Notes: generated by a model from the letters alone, not told the origin. Counted from the stretch's first letter, positions 24,050 through 36,688 are shown. The stretch: DNA of 64,000 nucleotides from Symbiodinium kawagutii (GCA_009767595.1 VSDK01007166.1:286377-350376), one strand, 5' to 3'. Translations and numbers: made by a program.

Positions 24050-25685
24050 CTCATGGTTGACCCATGGTTGATTGATAGCATACTAGTGATTATGTACAAT
24101 GGAAATCGTTCATTGGAAGCCACTCAAGATTTCCGTTGGCTGGCAGTTATTTGTTTCCCAACCATCACATAACCTTTATCAACCGTCAGTTCAACATGAA
24201 ATAACCTTCATCAACAACCATAGCTCACCATCAAATAACCTCTAATAATTTGTTTGTACTGATGCTCAGCGGGTTGATACTGTTTGTTTTAAATGTCCAC
24301 CCACCAAATGTTTATCTGATCAACTCACCAAATAACTGGTTTAACCCATCAAATAACCTTTCTTATACGGGCTAACACTTCCCCTAATGCATCAGCCAAA
24401 TTTACTACGGATTTACCCATCAAATTACCTGTTGAACATGGTTGATCACTGATCTTGTTGGTTATTGTCCCCTATTATAGCCCATCATTAAAGGAAGCGT
24501 AATTGACTAACCCCTGGATAGCCCTATAGCCTATAAATCACTACATTTGGCGTCAAACCACCAATCCATAGCTGTTCAACCATGATTGTTGATTATTTTA
24601 CCCCATTATTAGCTATCATTCCTGGTAATAACAACTATATTTGGTGGGTTGGTATCACCAACGCTTAAGACGTATCTTGCTCTTTAACAATCATTATTGA
24701 TTACTTCCCCCTATTATGCACAAGTATGAATGGTTAAATCACATACTACCTGAATGCTACCTATATAGTACCCATTTACTACCCACATGCTACATAAAGT
24801 CTACTTATACACTGCTTACATACTACCCATACACTGACTGTATGCTACCTACATACTACCTGTTTGCACAAATGCTACCCAAATACTACTCATATATTAC
24901 CCACATACGACCCACATGCTACCCAAGTGCTACTTACATACTACATACTACCTATATCATACATAACATATACACTTCCTACATACTACCTATGTACTAC
25001 CTGTTTGCTACCCATAGACTGCCCATATATTACTTATATGATACCTACTACCCATATAGTATCTATGTCTGGCAATGGGTCAAACCCTGTACCCCTGGTT
25101 ACCCATCATGAGCCATTGTTTTTCCTACTATTGTTGGTTAATATCCACCACTATTGGTTGGTTAATATTAACCCATAGTCAAATATATCTGGTATATACC
25201 CCCTAAACTTCTTAGTTGTCATCCCCTTTTAAAGACCATAAACCAGCTATGAAATTGGTGGGTTGAAGCCTTGACCCATAGCCATAGTTAACCATATTGA
25301 CATACTATAATTAACAATATTATAATATGCATCATTATAATTATACTAGATTATTGTCAACCTGCAAAGTTTGCTTCTATATTAAATTAAACTAGAAAAC
25401 GAATGGTATATGCAGTATGTTGGCAGCATGTAAAATTATTTCTAGTATAATTGCAGTAAATTTCTATTATAGAAATTTCTAGACATAGAATGGTATATAC
25501 AGTGTTACAATTATACCATGGAATGGTGTGTGCAGTATGTTGGCAGCATGTTATGCAGTATGTTGCTATCACCCGCTAGTTATAGTTGAATTATTCTATG
25601 TAACAATATATAATAACTATTATACCAATATAGTTGGTTATGCCCACTATGGTTGGTCAACTGCCGTAACATGCCGGCGCTACAG
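24050..25685. other. intronic or intergenic repeats, including a TAC-rich tract
   Basis: From about 24730 to 25075 degenerate CATACTACCTACATACTACC units give spurious Tyr/Thr-rich peptides. The rest is AT-rich with CAACCAT-type repeats and short near-duplicates of GGTATATGCAGTATGTTGGCAGCATG at 25405 and 25525. No gene recognised. Confidence 0.5.
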
Positions 25686-25830
25686 AACTACCGACGAGGC
25701 GCCGGCTCCGAGTGCACCAGCGCCACCGTTCCGCTGTCGGAGCTGCTGGCGCTGCTGGCCGCGCTGGGCGCCGCCTCCACGTCCGACACGTCGGTGTCGG
25801 AGGACCTGGGCGGCGGCCATGGCCGGTGCC
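25686..25830 (+). CDS. candidate exon, Leu/Ala-rich (strand uncertain)
   Basis: This is the most GC-rich island in the left half. On plus, after CTACAG, it reads NYRRGAGSECTSATVP, LSELLALLAALGAAS and TSDTSVSEDL with almost every third base G or C. On minus, between CCGCCCAG|G and CGTCG|GTAGTT, it reads an Asp/Ser/Ala-rich stretch (SSDTDVSDVEAAP). The plus reading is more globular and agrees with plus candidates at 26736 and 28076. The minus reading has the better donor. The island separates an A/C-rich arm from a G/T-rich arm. No family recognised; the 3' end is approximate. Confidence 0.4.
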
Positions 25831-25869
25831 ATGGCGGGCCCGGGAAGGGCGATGGAGTGGTGGATAAAT

Positions 25870-26735
25870 ATGGTGAATGGTAGGGAAAATCTAGGGATTT
25901 TCTAGGGTAACTATGGTTAATAATGGTGAATAATAGATTTTCTAGGTGAACTATGGTGATTATAGTGGTGAATAGTGGCTTAATCTAGATGAAGATGGTG
26001 AATGGTAGGGAAAACCTCGGGATTTTCGAGGTGAAGCAGGGTTGATAATGGCTTTATGGTTGATTAGAATGGTTAATAGTGGTTGGATTTGTTTTCCATT
26101 TTTCATTTTTTTGGCATATAGAGAATTATATAAGTGGTTAGAAATACTATGAAAAAATGATGGGTAGTGAGAAAAACATATGTGAAGTTGATGGAACTTG
26201 ATGGTTAATGGTAGTTGTGAAAAATATTGCTAGTTGATGGATTAAAAAAAGGCGGATAAACGCGAACAAAAACATGATGCTTGAAACATATGATGCAGGT
26301 GAGTAATGAGTTGGGAATGATGGGTAGCACAGTCTTCCTATAATTGCAAGATATAGAGACGTCTGGGCATGTAATGAGTGAAGTCTCTTGCCAAACTTCC
26401 CCGATAAATCAGCACATTGCGACCCCCACTACTTCCAGAAAACAATCGGCTCTGTTGTTGGCTATTGACTCGTCGATCTCAATGCTCACACATAACCTGG
26501 CTGGTGGTTTCACCCCCCATGACAACTATTGGTCAACCAAGAAACCAACCCAACATCAACCAACCACATTTGTTGATACTATAGAAATATTTTTTCAAGC
26601 AAACACCTACCAAACAACTACCAAACACCTACTAACAACACACCAAATCCTACTAGATCCTACTAGCAACACATCGGTAGCAGCCTAGCAGAAGCTTCGG
26701 CGAGCTGCGAGGCTTCCGCGCAATAAATCGCCTTC
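25870..26735. other. probable intron: G/T-rich start, A/C-rich end
   Basis: The first 400 bp are GGTGAATGGTAGGG and ATGGTTAATAATGG repeats. The last 150 bp are ACCAACCCAACATCAACC and CACCTACCAAACAACTACC. The two ends would pair if transcribed together. A fragment of the TGGTTGGTGGTTT element family lies at about 26500-26570. Confidence 0.5.
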
Positions 26736-26849
26736 ATGGCGACAGCCGACATCACATGGGCGGCTGAGCAGCGGTTGCAACGGTGGGCAGTGCAACGGCG
26801 GGGAGTGGCAGCCCCGGAAGTGGTCGATGCCAAGGGTCAGTTCATCCAA
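26736..26849 (+). CDS. candidate exon starting at ATG (partial, unidentified)
   Basis: The plus strand reads 38 codons from ATG to a GT donor (CATCCAA|GTGAAG): MATADITWAAEQRLQRW, AVQRRGVAAPEVV, DAKGQFIQ. The amphipathic helix-like pattern and good third-position GC make this one of the better plus-strand candidates. It may be a first coding exon, or it may begin at the AG just inside (GCGACAG|CC). It would follow the island at 25686 in a rightward gene. The minus strand is also open but Cys/Pro-rich and unconvincing. Confidence 0.5.
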
Positions 26850-28075
26850 GTGAAGATCAGTGGTGGTGGACATCCCTCAAAGTTTAGAATGGTGTGTCTG
26901 TTGGGAGGCTGGTCTCTGGACTCATTTCTTGTCAGGTCGTCGGTAAGCATGGCGATATCATAAGCCAATGACTTTCGCAGAAACGGCCGACCGGACAGGT
27001 CTGGCATGCTGTCAGCTGGTGATGTTTGATTGGAATCCTTGGGAATTCATGGGAATTTGTGAGTTCCATAGGGCGAACGGCTATCAGTGCAGGCTGTGAA
27101 GCCATTCAAGCTCGCCGCCACTCTTGCGATGTATTTCAGGGTGCTCATTAGCGTACTCAGGGTACATGGTCCCCAAAGACCTGGGTTGTTTTATATCCCT
27201 TGTTCTTGGTGGTTTCCACCTGTATACTGCCAAGCCATGACGGTTATCATTCTAATATATAATCAGTAGTCATCAACCTAGCCGCTGGCATCCCAAAAGG
27301 CAATCTCTAGTGTCTCTAGAGAAATCATCATCCATGACCCTCCTGCCATGGCCAGCTCTTCATGTGCTCTTTGAGCTGGCTGGTCTTGCACTTGAGCCCA
27401 AAGGAACAGTCATGCCATCCCAGTGGTCAAAGACCAGCGTAGTTCGCCATTCCCGCAAGAATTGTCCAAGCATAGAATTCTCACGAACCAAACTCCAAAG
27501 AATGATTTGCCCCAAGACCAACACTTTCAAGCATTGCAAGTGTTATATTTATAAGTTAAACAGATATATGAAAATATAAATATATAAATATATATGTAAA
27601 TATATATATGTGAGATAATATTGAAATCTATGTGTAAAGTGTCCATGTGTTTATCTATCTATTTCTGAAGATATTAAGGTAAAACATCTATATCAACAAC
27701 TATGCACAGGCTGTGATTAGATCCTTCACTGATGGCACCCAGAAATGCGTGATTGCCTTGCATGATCTATTTTGATCAAGTCACAAGCGGAAGAAAACAA
27801 TGATTCCCCATGATCTGCATCAAAGCGCCAAAAAACAGCAGTGCCAACATTGTTGGGATGTCCCCTCATCATCCAACGATATTTGCCTGTGGGTCAATGC
27901 ATAAATGTCAATTTCCTGTACCCCAGCTGTTCACATCCTTTGAGTGACCACTTTCTAGTCTGCCTGTTGAGAGGTTCACCCATGGCCGTTGAGGATCCTG
28001 GAGCCATTTCGGGATCCATCCCACAGCTTCAGCTTCCCGGACCCTGAACCCCCCCTCTGCGGCCCCTCACACCAG
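26850..28075. other. no firm exon
   Basis: Mixed sequence with a TATATAAATA-rich patch near 27545-27610. Nothing else supportable. Confidence 0.4.
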
Positions 28076-28146
28076 CAGCAGCTGTGACACTTTCCTGTGC
28101 AGCTGGTGCGCCCAGCTGGATTCACAGCTGAAGTATGAGATTGGAA
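28076..28146 (+). CDS. short internal exon, Cys-containing (partial)
   Basis: Acceptor GGCCCCTCACACCAG and consensus donor GGAA|GTAAGAG bracket 71 bp that read SSCDTFLCSWCAQLD and SQLKYEIG on plus. The strong pyrimidine-rich acceptor and GTAAGA donor make the strand call credible. The CxxxxxCxxC spacing hints at a metal-binding or disulphide segment, but no family is claimed. A competing minus reading (WAHQLHRKVSQLLL with GTGTGA donor) is shorter. Confidence 0.5.
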
Positions 28147-29660
28147 GTAAGAGTAAACTGCCGATGTCAGCAAAAAGAATGCGAGGCAAACTTCAATGCA
28201 TTACTGACTGTTCATGTCCATTTCTCTCTCAATATTGGCCAGCTACAACCTTACCAGGTCAAATCCAAATGGGATTAAATCCGCCAGGATTGTCACCCGC
28301 ATGTTGCTCCATGAAATTTGTCGTTAAGATAGCCAAATTCCATACAATCCAACTGATAAAGGGCCATAGGACGTCTGAGACATTTGAGTTTTGCTATCCC
28401 GATCTTCTGAAAATGTAGATTCACCGGGCAAATGAGTCTGTTCACAAAAGGTTGCTCAATGTAAAACATGTATTTTCTAGTTGTATGATGCTGTACGTGC
28501 TGCACAGGCAAATAGTATCCGTTGGCATTGCTGTGGTCCAAATCCAAAGGCTTGACCCAAACCCATGCACGTAAACCATGGCTATCAGCCATCATTTGAC
28601 CTTCCACGGTTCTCATCAACCATGATTGGTTGCCAATCATGGTTAATCAACCAATCATAGCTATCAGTCATCACCCCATCATGTGTTTTTTCCGTGCTTA
28701 TCCACCATGATTGGTTGATACATGGCGGCTACTTAACCATTGCCATAAGCACTGGACCCCGCCGTCGTCATCACCACAACCGCTCGCCCCACGACTTGAC
28801 CTGGCCCCGAGTAGAGAGGAAGGTCACTTCACCTGACGAAGCTGCAGCTTCACCGAAGCATAACTGGGGTTCTACGAACACAAGGGGGTTAGCAATATAC
28901 CAATAAGGTTAATAACGGTTCATGATGGCTGATGATGGTTAATAACAAGAATTTGGAAATAATCATATATCATGGATAATGAAAGGGGATCAAAATGGTG
29001 ATTCATGGTGATTCATTATTGATTAATACTGCCCAATGATGGTTAATAATAGGTACATAATTACTCATGTTGTTTTGTTAATGGTAAATCCAGCTCTGAA
29101 TAAACCCCCCTATTGGATGGCAAATCAATAGCTGTTGGATGATGTAGAATTGGTCAGGGGTAATTTATGAGAGACCCATGTCAAAAACATCCTGAATGTT
29201 TTGTATGAAATCCCGAATTGATAGCTGAATTGGGTTTGGTTCATTCACAGTTTGATCGTCCATACGTAGTTGGTCACCGGACGCTACAGTACCAACCCGA
29301 AATAACCAACATTCAGCCTGTTTCGAACAGCAAGCATAGCAAACAATTGTTAACCCTTTTGTCAACCATGGCGAACCCATAATGAACCCAGCAGTGAAAA
29401 CCACAATCATAATTGTTGATCATTATCAGCCAGCCATGTTTATCTGTTTATAACCCTTGATGAACCAAGATTATATTCACATAAATGCAACAGTTACATA
29501 CATTCGCACATGCACATGAAAATATACAGTACGCTGATAAACGTGGGGGGTTCTCAATTCATAGACCCCAAAATGGTCGGAGTTCATTACGATAAATGCT
29601 ATGAGGGATGACTTCGGGGTACCCCTATGACTTGAGACCCACGTGGACCTCTCATCCCAG
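28147..29660. other. intronic or intergenic; one weak island
   Basis: A GC-richer block at about 28760-28870 is open on both strands (minus GEVTFLSTRGQVKSWGER; plus HDLTWPRVERKVTSPDEAA) and is followed by GGTTAATAACGGTTCATGATGG. Strand unresolved. Confidence 0.35.
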
Positions 29661-29760
29661 GGCACTGCCGCACAAGGTCCCGAGGCAACACAGCTGACTC
29701 AGCGCTCTCCAGCCTGCGGCTGGTTCCTCATCCTGGCGCTGAACAAAAACGACCCGCAGG
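29661..29760. CDS. candidate exon, strand unresolved
   Basis: On plus, acceptor CTCTCATCCCAG opens GTAAQGPEATQLTQRS, PACGWFLILALNKNDPQ with a GT after GCAGG. On minus, acceptor CGTTTTTGTTCAG opens RQDEEPAAGWRALSQ, LCCLGTLCGSALG. Both acceptors are good. Other nearby candidates at 26-28 kb favour plus. The high-coordinate flank is strongly G/T-rich (GGTGATGGTGAAGCAATGG). Confidence 0.4.
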
Positions 29761-31407
29761 GTCGACAAAGAACGGCTGCCTTAACGACAACCGAGGGTGA
29801 TACCGAGGTGATGGTGAAGCAATGGTCTAGGGTCTAATGGTCTAATCTTTACGAATGTTGCCTAATGTCAACTAATGCTAATTGATCGCGACTATGGTAA
29901 TTTTGCTAATGGTCTGCTTGTGATGGACGACCAATGGTGGCAATGGTGAACTAATGTTGATAATGATTGACTACCAGCTTTGTAGAATATGTTCGATGAC
30001 AACCAATGGTGATAGCTAAATAGTGGTGGATTAACTAATGTTGATAGTGCTTATCCAATGGTGGGTTGACTATAGGTAATAGTGAACGAATGGTGGATTG
30101 ACCAAAGGTTGATTAAGTGGTTTACCTATGGCTCATTCAAAACAAACAATGGTTGATACTAGGGATGATGGTTGACATTAATGGTTGATTGATGAATGGT
30201 TGATTAATACCAATGGCCCGGCGCTACTGGTATCTAATGGTCAGTTCGTCAAACTATTGGGGCTACAAAAAATTAACAACTATGAAGGACCAACAACCCT
30301 TTCTTCGCTAAGCTCAAGCATAAAGGAGAGGGTGATAATGTTAGTTTATAGTTGCTACATTCTTAAGAATGGTTGCTTCACTCATGGTTACTATTGCTTC
30401 CCAGTACCCAGCACGAACTACAACCATGGTGGCTCGAGACTTCAGCTGGCAAGCGCCTCTTGTGCTGCGGGCCTTAGTGAAAATGAGCTGAGCGTAGCAG
30501 TGTGACACGCCCTGGTTGGTTCAGAGTATGAAAGACTTCTCAAGGCTGAACCAAATAGAGAGTGAAACATCTAGAACCAACATCGCAAGATCCAAAGACT
30601 TCTAAAAGCTTCTAAAGATTTACATCATTTTTTCAAACCTACATCGAGTGATGTGTTTCGGTGCATAACATCGACCAGTGGCCACCTGCAAGTGCTGAAG
30701 CATCCTATTTGTGAGATATGGCAGGCCCCCACTGTTTCGTAGCGCAGGGAGGAAGGCATTGTGAACATCCCTCCCTCTATCGCCACATGGAGCAACAAAT
30801 CGCAGTGACGCAGGGTGACTCCAAGCACCGCAGTTCACGAAGCCTGTGAACGGCATGATGGTTGGTGATTTAAACCCCCTATGGAAAATCCCAGTCAACC
30901 AATAAACCATCCAAAATCATGGATCAAAGAAACGCTTAAAACAACAATAGGTATAGGTTCAATCTCAAAAACAAAACACCACCACTGAGCCCCATGCAAC
31001 ATGGAAAGGCTCAGCACACCCACCTCAGGATGGCAGGAGTGGCAGGATGGCTGGTGGAGTCACCAAAAAAAGGATGAATGACCATGCTGGCATCGGATCA
31101 TTTCGGGTTGGGATGGAACATGTGTGAAGCCAACCACCCAACCGCCAAGTTCCAAGATGATGCGGTGACACGAATCTGGCTTCGGACAAGGAACTGATCA
31201 GAAAAATTGAGTCCCACATGTTGATGGTCAAACTCTTGGGTCTCTTGGTTGACTTCCGGCGATGTGCAGACCCAGCTCGGACAATTAAAGCTCCGAAGAT
31301 AGGCTCGCCAGCTAGGTATTTTCAACCGGGTGGTGGTTTAAAAACCTGGATCTCCCACCAGGAAAGTGGTTGATACCCCTGGTACCGTGGAGATGCAACC
31401 AAGGTAC
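29761..31407. other. G/T-rich arm then unassigned sequence
   Basis: 29800-30200 is dominated by GGTGGATTGACC/ATGGTTGATTAATG repeats. No coding pattern was recognised in the remainder. A fragment of the TGGTTGGTGGTTT element family is at about 30850-30900. Confidence 0.4.
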
Positions 31408-31483
31408 TCGCAAACTACGCTGCTGGTTGTGCTCTGCGTCACTGCCCTGTTCGGACAAAAGAAGCACCTGAGCCAAGCGAATC
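31408..31483 (-). CDS. short internal exon (partial, unidentified)
   Basis: The minus strand, between acceptor GGTGAAAG|G and donor TTTGCGA|GTACCT, reads IRLAQVLLLSEQGSD and AEHNQQRSLR. It looks like an amphipathic helix followed by a polar turn. It is small but has protein-like composition and both splice signals. No family recognised. Confidence 0.4.
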
Positions 31484-32419
31484 CTTTCACCAAAGAACCA
31501 AGGATCGGAGCAGCGACCGACAAATAGTTACAGTACGGGCAGCCGTTTAATATCGTTTAATCTGCAAATCGGTCTATGATTTACAATTGGGTGATAAAGG
31601 ACTATTACCAACTATCATGAATGCATCAGCTAAAACACATACAGTAAATAATAAAACATGATGCAACAAACAACATCATCACCAAACCAAGAGGGGTTTG
31701 GATGGTTTTGGTATGTGTGCAAATGAGGCGGTCGGTTTTTTGAGGAAAAAAACCAGTGCATCTTGAGATGTCCCAAGGTGGACGAACAAGTGTGCAGCAA
31801 ATTGATCTGTTGCAGTTCGAGGGCACATGAGCAAAACTGTAATATAGGAAGTACACATGACATTAGCGAGTCAAAAGCCCATGCCGTTGGCAAATCGTTC
31901 CCAGAATAAACTCGTCGAACTGAGATGTTCACCTACCGTGACCTTCCCATGCTGTAGATTTCTTTAGGCAGCATAGGCATGTATAGACCCCATCCCAGCA
32001 AGATGCGCCCAGGAACACTGGAGAGTCGTCCCCGCAATTGGCACGGTCTGAGCTGCGCGGTGACACTCAAATCGTGTAGGCACACCTGCGGCAGGGATAG
32101 TCAATGGCGACCACATTGACCCACCATATAGGGCCCCAACGGCAGGTCACAGAACCGAACCTACTGGCAACATGATGAAACCAGCCAACACTCCTTCGAA
32201 ATGACAGCAACTTCCGACTACAACAAGCTGCTCTGTTCAGATTCAACACTAGGGATGCTAGCGAAATGGAGTTGAAGCGCCAATCATGGCTGGGATATCT
32301 GGTTTGAATGAAGTTACCAGCTGATTCTCGACCTCCCAATGCCTCCCAATCCCCTGAAACCAACGAATCGCTGTTGAAATCTCCCAGCACCTCCATCCTA
32401 GCAAGCACTCGCTTCACCT

Positions 32420-32570
32420 TAGGGCCAGGTGTCGTACTGCAGCGGCACGTTTTCACGGGGCAGCTCCAGGGTCCCCGGGCCAAACGGGACAACGTTTCGA
32501 TGCCCTCCTCCGTGTACCTGGCCGTGCCGGGCACCGGGTGCACTGGGTGGCCATGGGAGTTCGCCAGCTG
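32420..32570 (-). CDS. candidate exon with two competing frames
   Basis: A GC-rich minus-strand block starts at acceptor TTCAG|CTGGCG. Frame one reads LANSHGHPVHPVPG, TARYTEEGIETLSRL and ends PGPK at CTAAG|GTGAAG. Another frame reads VVPFGPGTLELPR, ENVPLQYDTWP and meets TAA at the same donor. The second frame has the more natural ending, the first spans the whole block. One of them is likely real. The 270-codon open frame extending over 32067-32879 includes AT-rich flanks and is not credible as a whole. Confidence 0.35.
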
Positions 32571-32970
32571 AAGCTGGTTGAAACCATGGTTCACCAGTTG
32601 ACCAGCTGGTACCATGGTTGAGCGTTGAGCGCTACTTGGCCATGGGATCCATGGGTTGGGGAGATATACCGGGCTGCGCAGCTCTATCCCAGCAGTTCCA
32701 TGGCGAGGAGTTGTAGCTTGGAGTGGCGACCTGCCATGATTCCTTCGGTAGACCAAGAAATGGTCGTTTTCAACCATTCTTTCAACAAATGTAAGAATGA
32801 CCCAGGAGCAACCAACAAATACATGTGTGAAATTGGCAAAAAACCCAACACCTTGAGAAACCACAACTTGAAGTTTCAATCTCTTTCCCCAATTAGATGC
32901 AACGCTGTTTTTTGATTGTGGGGTTCCATATTCGCCTTGGTATGGAAACGCCGTAATCTCATCCCACTAC

Positions 32971-33026
32971 AATGGTTGGTTACTTGCTAATCCACACCAA
33001 TGGTTGGTTACTTGCTAATCCACACC
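32971..33026. repeat. 28-bp perfect tandem duplication
   Basis: AATGGTTGGTTACTTGCTAA followed by TCCACACC occurs twice in a row. Confidence 0.95.
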
Positions 33027-33365
33027 AATCCCACGTCAATGTCAAGGAAAGCCCGCTCAATGTGTCCGGGGTGAGATGGCTCCCAGGATCCACGGTTGAT
33101 CACTCAGCTATCCCACCTGAAATGGATGGTTGATTTTCGGGCGATGCCGACCCAGGACGAACCAACCCATGGAATCCCATTGGTTGAGTACTTGGAGACT
33201 GACCCCACACGAATCATGACTTTTGATCAAAAGGTATCAGTGGTCCCCTGGTTTGCCAGCAAGATTTATTGTCAAACAGATTCGACTGACTGAATTTAAC
33301 TTGCTTAGTACTGACTGATAGTCAACTGACTGTTAACTCTTGCCCCCCCCAAAAAAAAAAACAGA

Positions 33366-33513
33366 TCACCATGGATCACCATCACCATCACCATCGTAGC
33401 GTCCCCACTTTTTCGCGTCGCGCTGAGCCAACTGTCGACGGCGCTCGTACAGGACCAACGCAACGGCGTGGGAAACGTTCAAGGACCCTGCGCCGGTGGC
33501 AGCGATGGCAGTG
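33366..33513 (-). CDS. SpoU/TrmH-type RNA 2'-O-methyltransferase, C-terminal exon
   Basis: The minus strand, after acceptor GCCCCAG|C, reads TAIAATGAGSLNVS, HAVALVLYERRRQ, LAQRDAKKWGRYDG, then a short Gly-Asp run and a stop (TGA, 33366-33368). GAGSLNVSxAVALVLYE matches the C-terminal S-L-N-V/L-S-x-A signature of SPOUT-fold SpoU (TrmH) methyltransferases. In that family this segment forms part of the trefoil knot that binds S-adenosylmethionine. The family methylates ribose 2'-OH groups of tRNA or rRNA; the substrate cannot be told here. Two further signature blocks lie upstream on the same strand (35083-35127, 37163-37325) in the right order, so this is the last exon of a gene spanning at least 4 kb. 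Confidence 0.75.
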
Positions 33514-33599
33514 CTGGGGCAGTGTTGGGTTCAACTTCCAATGGTGAGATACCTAGTTAGCAAACTGGCTACTTGATCTACTTGCCGGTACAACTCTGC

Positions 33600-33725
33600 T
33601 GCTCTTCTTCTTGTTCTTGTTGTCGTTGTTATCGTTGCTGTTGTTGTTGTTGCTGCTGCTGTTGTTTTTGTCGTTGTTGTTGTTGTCGTTGTTGTTGTTG
33701 TGGCTGCTATGGCTAGTGATGACAG
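33600..33725. repeat. TTG/TGC/TCG trinucleotide-rich tract
   Basis: Imperfect TTGTTG, TTGTCG and CTGCTG units. It lies in the putative intron just upstream, in transcription direction, of the last methyltransferase exon and gives spurious poly-Leu or poly-Asn peptides. Confidence 0.85.
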
Positions 33726-35082
33726 TGCTGCTGGCTCTGACTGCAGTCCTTGCTGCTATGGCTGCTGCTGTTGCTGGCGTCATCGACAGGAATGCTGAGT
33801 TTGTTGGTGGCAGTTCTTTGCTATGTGGCACTGTTGGTTATAAGATCTTTACTCCTTGGCCGGGGGATTCAAGTCACCCAGGTCCAAATGCATTTCAGCT
33901 TCATTACTTTGTCTCAAACCGTTGACTTCATGGAACCCCATGTGAGGAGCAAGAAAGAGTGGCTTTTCCTCGTGGAAGCCTATCGCATTTCTCTTCTTGG
34001 CCGCCTATGAATGATGAAGCGCGCTCATGTGAGCAATTTAAGTCATATGTCACCTCCTTCTTGTGGGACTATCAGTGGTATCACGGCTTGATATAAGTTA
34101 ATAAGGGGAGTCCTGTGGTTTGCCATGCAAAGACACGTCCAGCACCAAACGCACATTTTCACCCTTGGCTGATTGCAATGCTTCAAAATCATAACCTGCT
34201 ACATGGCCAATGGCCCATGATAGAGGATGATCAGTGATCAAAGTAAACATTGGCTATATTGCAATTTTGCTTGCGGTGGTTCGGAAAGGCAATGGTGACA
34301 CATAATGGCAGCTAGAACAAAACTCATAGTGGCAAATGATAGTGCATCATAGCGAAGAACTACTGTCAATGATGCTACAATGGATGCTGGTGGGTGTGTG
34401 TCAGTGCTGGCCACGCACCTTTGCCCACCGTGGGGATGGAGATGAAATCGTCGCAGCTCTGGGCTAAATCCTTGGAACAAATGGCTCACCCCACTGGTTG
34501 AGCTTCCAGATTGTCGCAAATTACAACTGCATGGCGACAACAATATATGATTGGCCAGCCGTTTGGGGCTAATCCTCAGTGAAGCCCGAGCAAAAATGGA
34601 CAAGAATAGTACAAATTGTCTATGAATGCATCTGTCTGTCTAGCTGTCTGTGTATCTATCCGCGCATGGGTGATGAAATTGTAATTCTCGATGTTGAGGG
34701 TACTAGGGTACTTCGTAATGAACCATCTTCACATCGGCACAATTGCTAGTTCCTTCCATTGACTTCCCATGTTGAGCATGCACAGTGTCATATGGTTTGC
34801 GAGCTGTAGCAGTGCATCCAGGGTACTAAAACCATGTTCGATCCCAATTTTGGAAGTCCAGAAGTCTGGCTTGACCATTATTAATTAACCACGATTAACC
34901 AATGCTAACATGTGGTAACCAGCATGTTCAATCCCCTACCATGCCTCAAATGGCCCTGTTAAAAACAATCAGTTCTGACAAGTTCACCTCACAGCTGCAA
35001 CGCTAAGGGGCCATGTTTCAGTTGCAGCAGCACAGCCATCCATGACTCCCCAGTGACGGCTACGCCGGGCATCGAATGGTAC
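33726..35082. other. probable intron of the methyltransferase gene
   Basis: Between two exons of the same gene. No other coding block is defended; the minus-strand open frame at 34238-34603 has no family resemblance. Confidence 0.5.
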
Positions 35083-35127
35083 GCCCAGATCCTCCGCACC
35101 GAAGATGAAGGCAGCATTGCCACAAAG
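35083..35127 (-). CDS. SpoU/TrmH-type methyltransferase, FGAEDLG exon
   Basis: After acceptor ACGCCCAG|C the minus strand reads LCGNAAFIFGAEDLG and meets a possible GT donor (GGGC|GTACCA). The block A-x-I/V-F-G-A/N-E-D/G-x-G is the central SpoU motif, whose Glu-containing loop helps form the cofactor pocket. The frame stays open beyond the donor (VPFDARRSRHWGVMDG), so the exon may extend to about 34990. Position between the motif I exon and the SLNVS exon is as the family requires. Confidence 0.7.
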
Positions 35128-36475
35128 CTGGGCGTCGTATAAGCCTCAGTAGCTCATGGCTGAAGAGCATCTTGTGGAGCTTGGGCCTGGGGGCATTATG
35201 AAATAATGATGAACAAAATGACCATAATCAATCAAGTGATCATCAAGCATCACCACCTTGACCATCATCCAGCAGCGCTCTATCAGCATCCATCCTGGCT
35301 TCCATCTCAAATGCTGTGCAGCGTATGATGCTGCCGGTGGTTTCTAGGATGCACCGGACCTTACCTGTGTGGAACCCTGTGTAGCACAAAGTGTGGTGCT
35401 CATAGCGCCACTGGGGTGGCTCAAATCTCCATGGTCAGCCCGACCCACGACACCCCAACTCGCTCTGCGTTCAAGTCAACTTCTTGGTGGCGAAGAGAGG
35501 CCAGCCGTGTCCTTGCAAGCCATGGGAATTCCATTGCTGGCTGTTGAATCACAGTGGCCATCTTTTTGGGCATCGCCAACCTATAAGAATGTCTATAGCT
35601 CTTGTCAGAATATAAACTCCGAAGGTTCAGTCGTCTGGAACGTGGAGTTGGAAAGGAATCTGGCTTGGAGCTGGTTGTATTTTGCATGAGCCATGTCAAA
35701 ATTGTAGGCTTATATTTATACTTGTTTGGCCCGCTTTCAAATTCAAACATGTAGTTCCTGCATTTCTTGACGCAACTACGATATATTGCAAACATGATAT
35801 TCTCACTTGGCGATGCATGCATAGTTCACACGCGCAGGAGTTGTGACATGCAGTCAATCCCGCAGACCTATTCTTCTTCCATCATCTCCACCATCACCAC
35901 CCTGCGGGTACCCTGTGGGTTGCCTCGAAGCCAAGCATCAGTTTCAACACAAATTCTCGTGTAGTTGTATCGCTTGCAGGTTTCCAAGGCGCTGAGGTGT
36001 CTGAAGTCCTCCCAGCAGAGATGGTATCAAATCCCCTTCCAGAATGGCATCCATGGGACAAGCACCTGCTGGAGAGGAGCAAAATGCCAGTATCAAAAAC
36101 AAATCAGTGAATAAACCATCAAAAATCATGTTTAACATTATTGTATGTGTTGAAATCATCAGTAGTAAGATTCTGGTAACCACTGTTTAGGCACTGTGAA
36201 GAAGAATGCTGAGCAACCAGTAGCAATCATGGAACCTCAACATCATCACGGGTCACCATCATATAAGCATCATCAGTCACAATGATTGTGAGAAAAAATG
36301 CTCTCGTAAACCATCCTTTCCACAACAGTAACCATCAATGTTAACAATCATCACAGCTTGAATCTGGCTAGATAATTGTAACAGCAATCACAATCATCAC
36401 CAACCATCATCACCCATCATCATTCGCAAGCATTGAACACAATTGTATATTGAAACAAATGAAGAACAGGGATCA

Positions 36476-36548
36476 ACATCGCCCATCAATACCAACCATC
36501 ATCAACCATCAACATCACCCATCAATACCAACCATCATCAACCATCAC
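36476..36548. repeat. 36-bp tandem duplication of CCATCAATACCAACCATCA
   Basis: Two consecutive ~36-bp copies with one or two differences (GCCCATCAATACC / ACCCATCAATACC). Confidence 0.9.
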
Positions 36549-36642
36549 CTGCCCTATCGTTCCAATATCCCAACAGTCAACTACCATCATATCTACCACC
36601 TACCCTATTGAAAATAGTCACGTACATTAATGGTTGACCATG

Positions 36643-36688
<46 letters not shown>

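Noticed and set aside
32067-32879. 270-codon minus-strand frame as a single gene
   Set aside because: Only about 50 codons in the middle have coding-like composition; flanks are AT-rich and unlike protein. Retained only as a candidate exon at 32420-32570.
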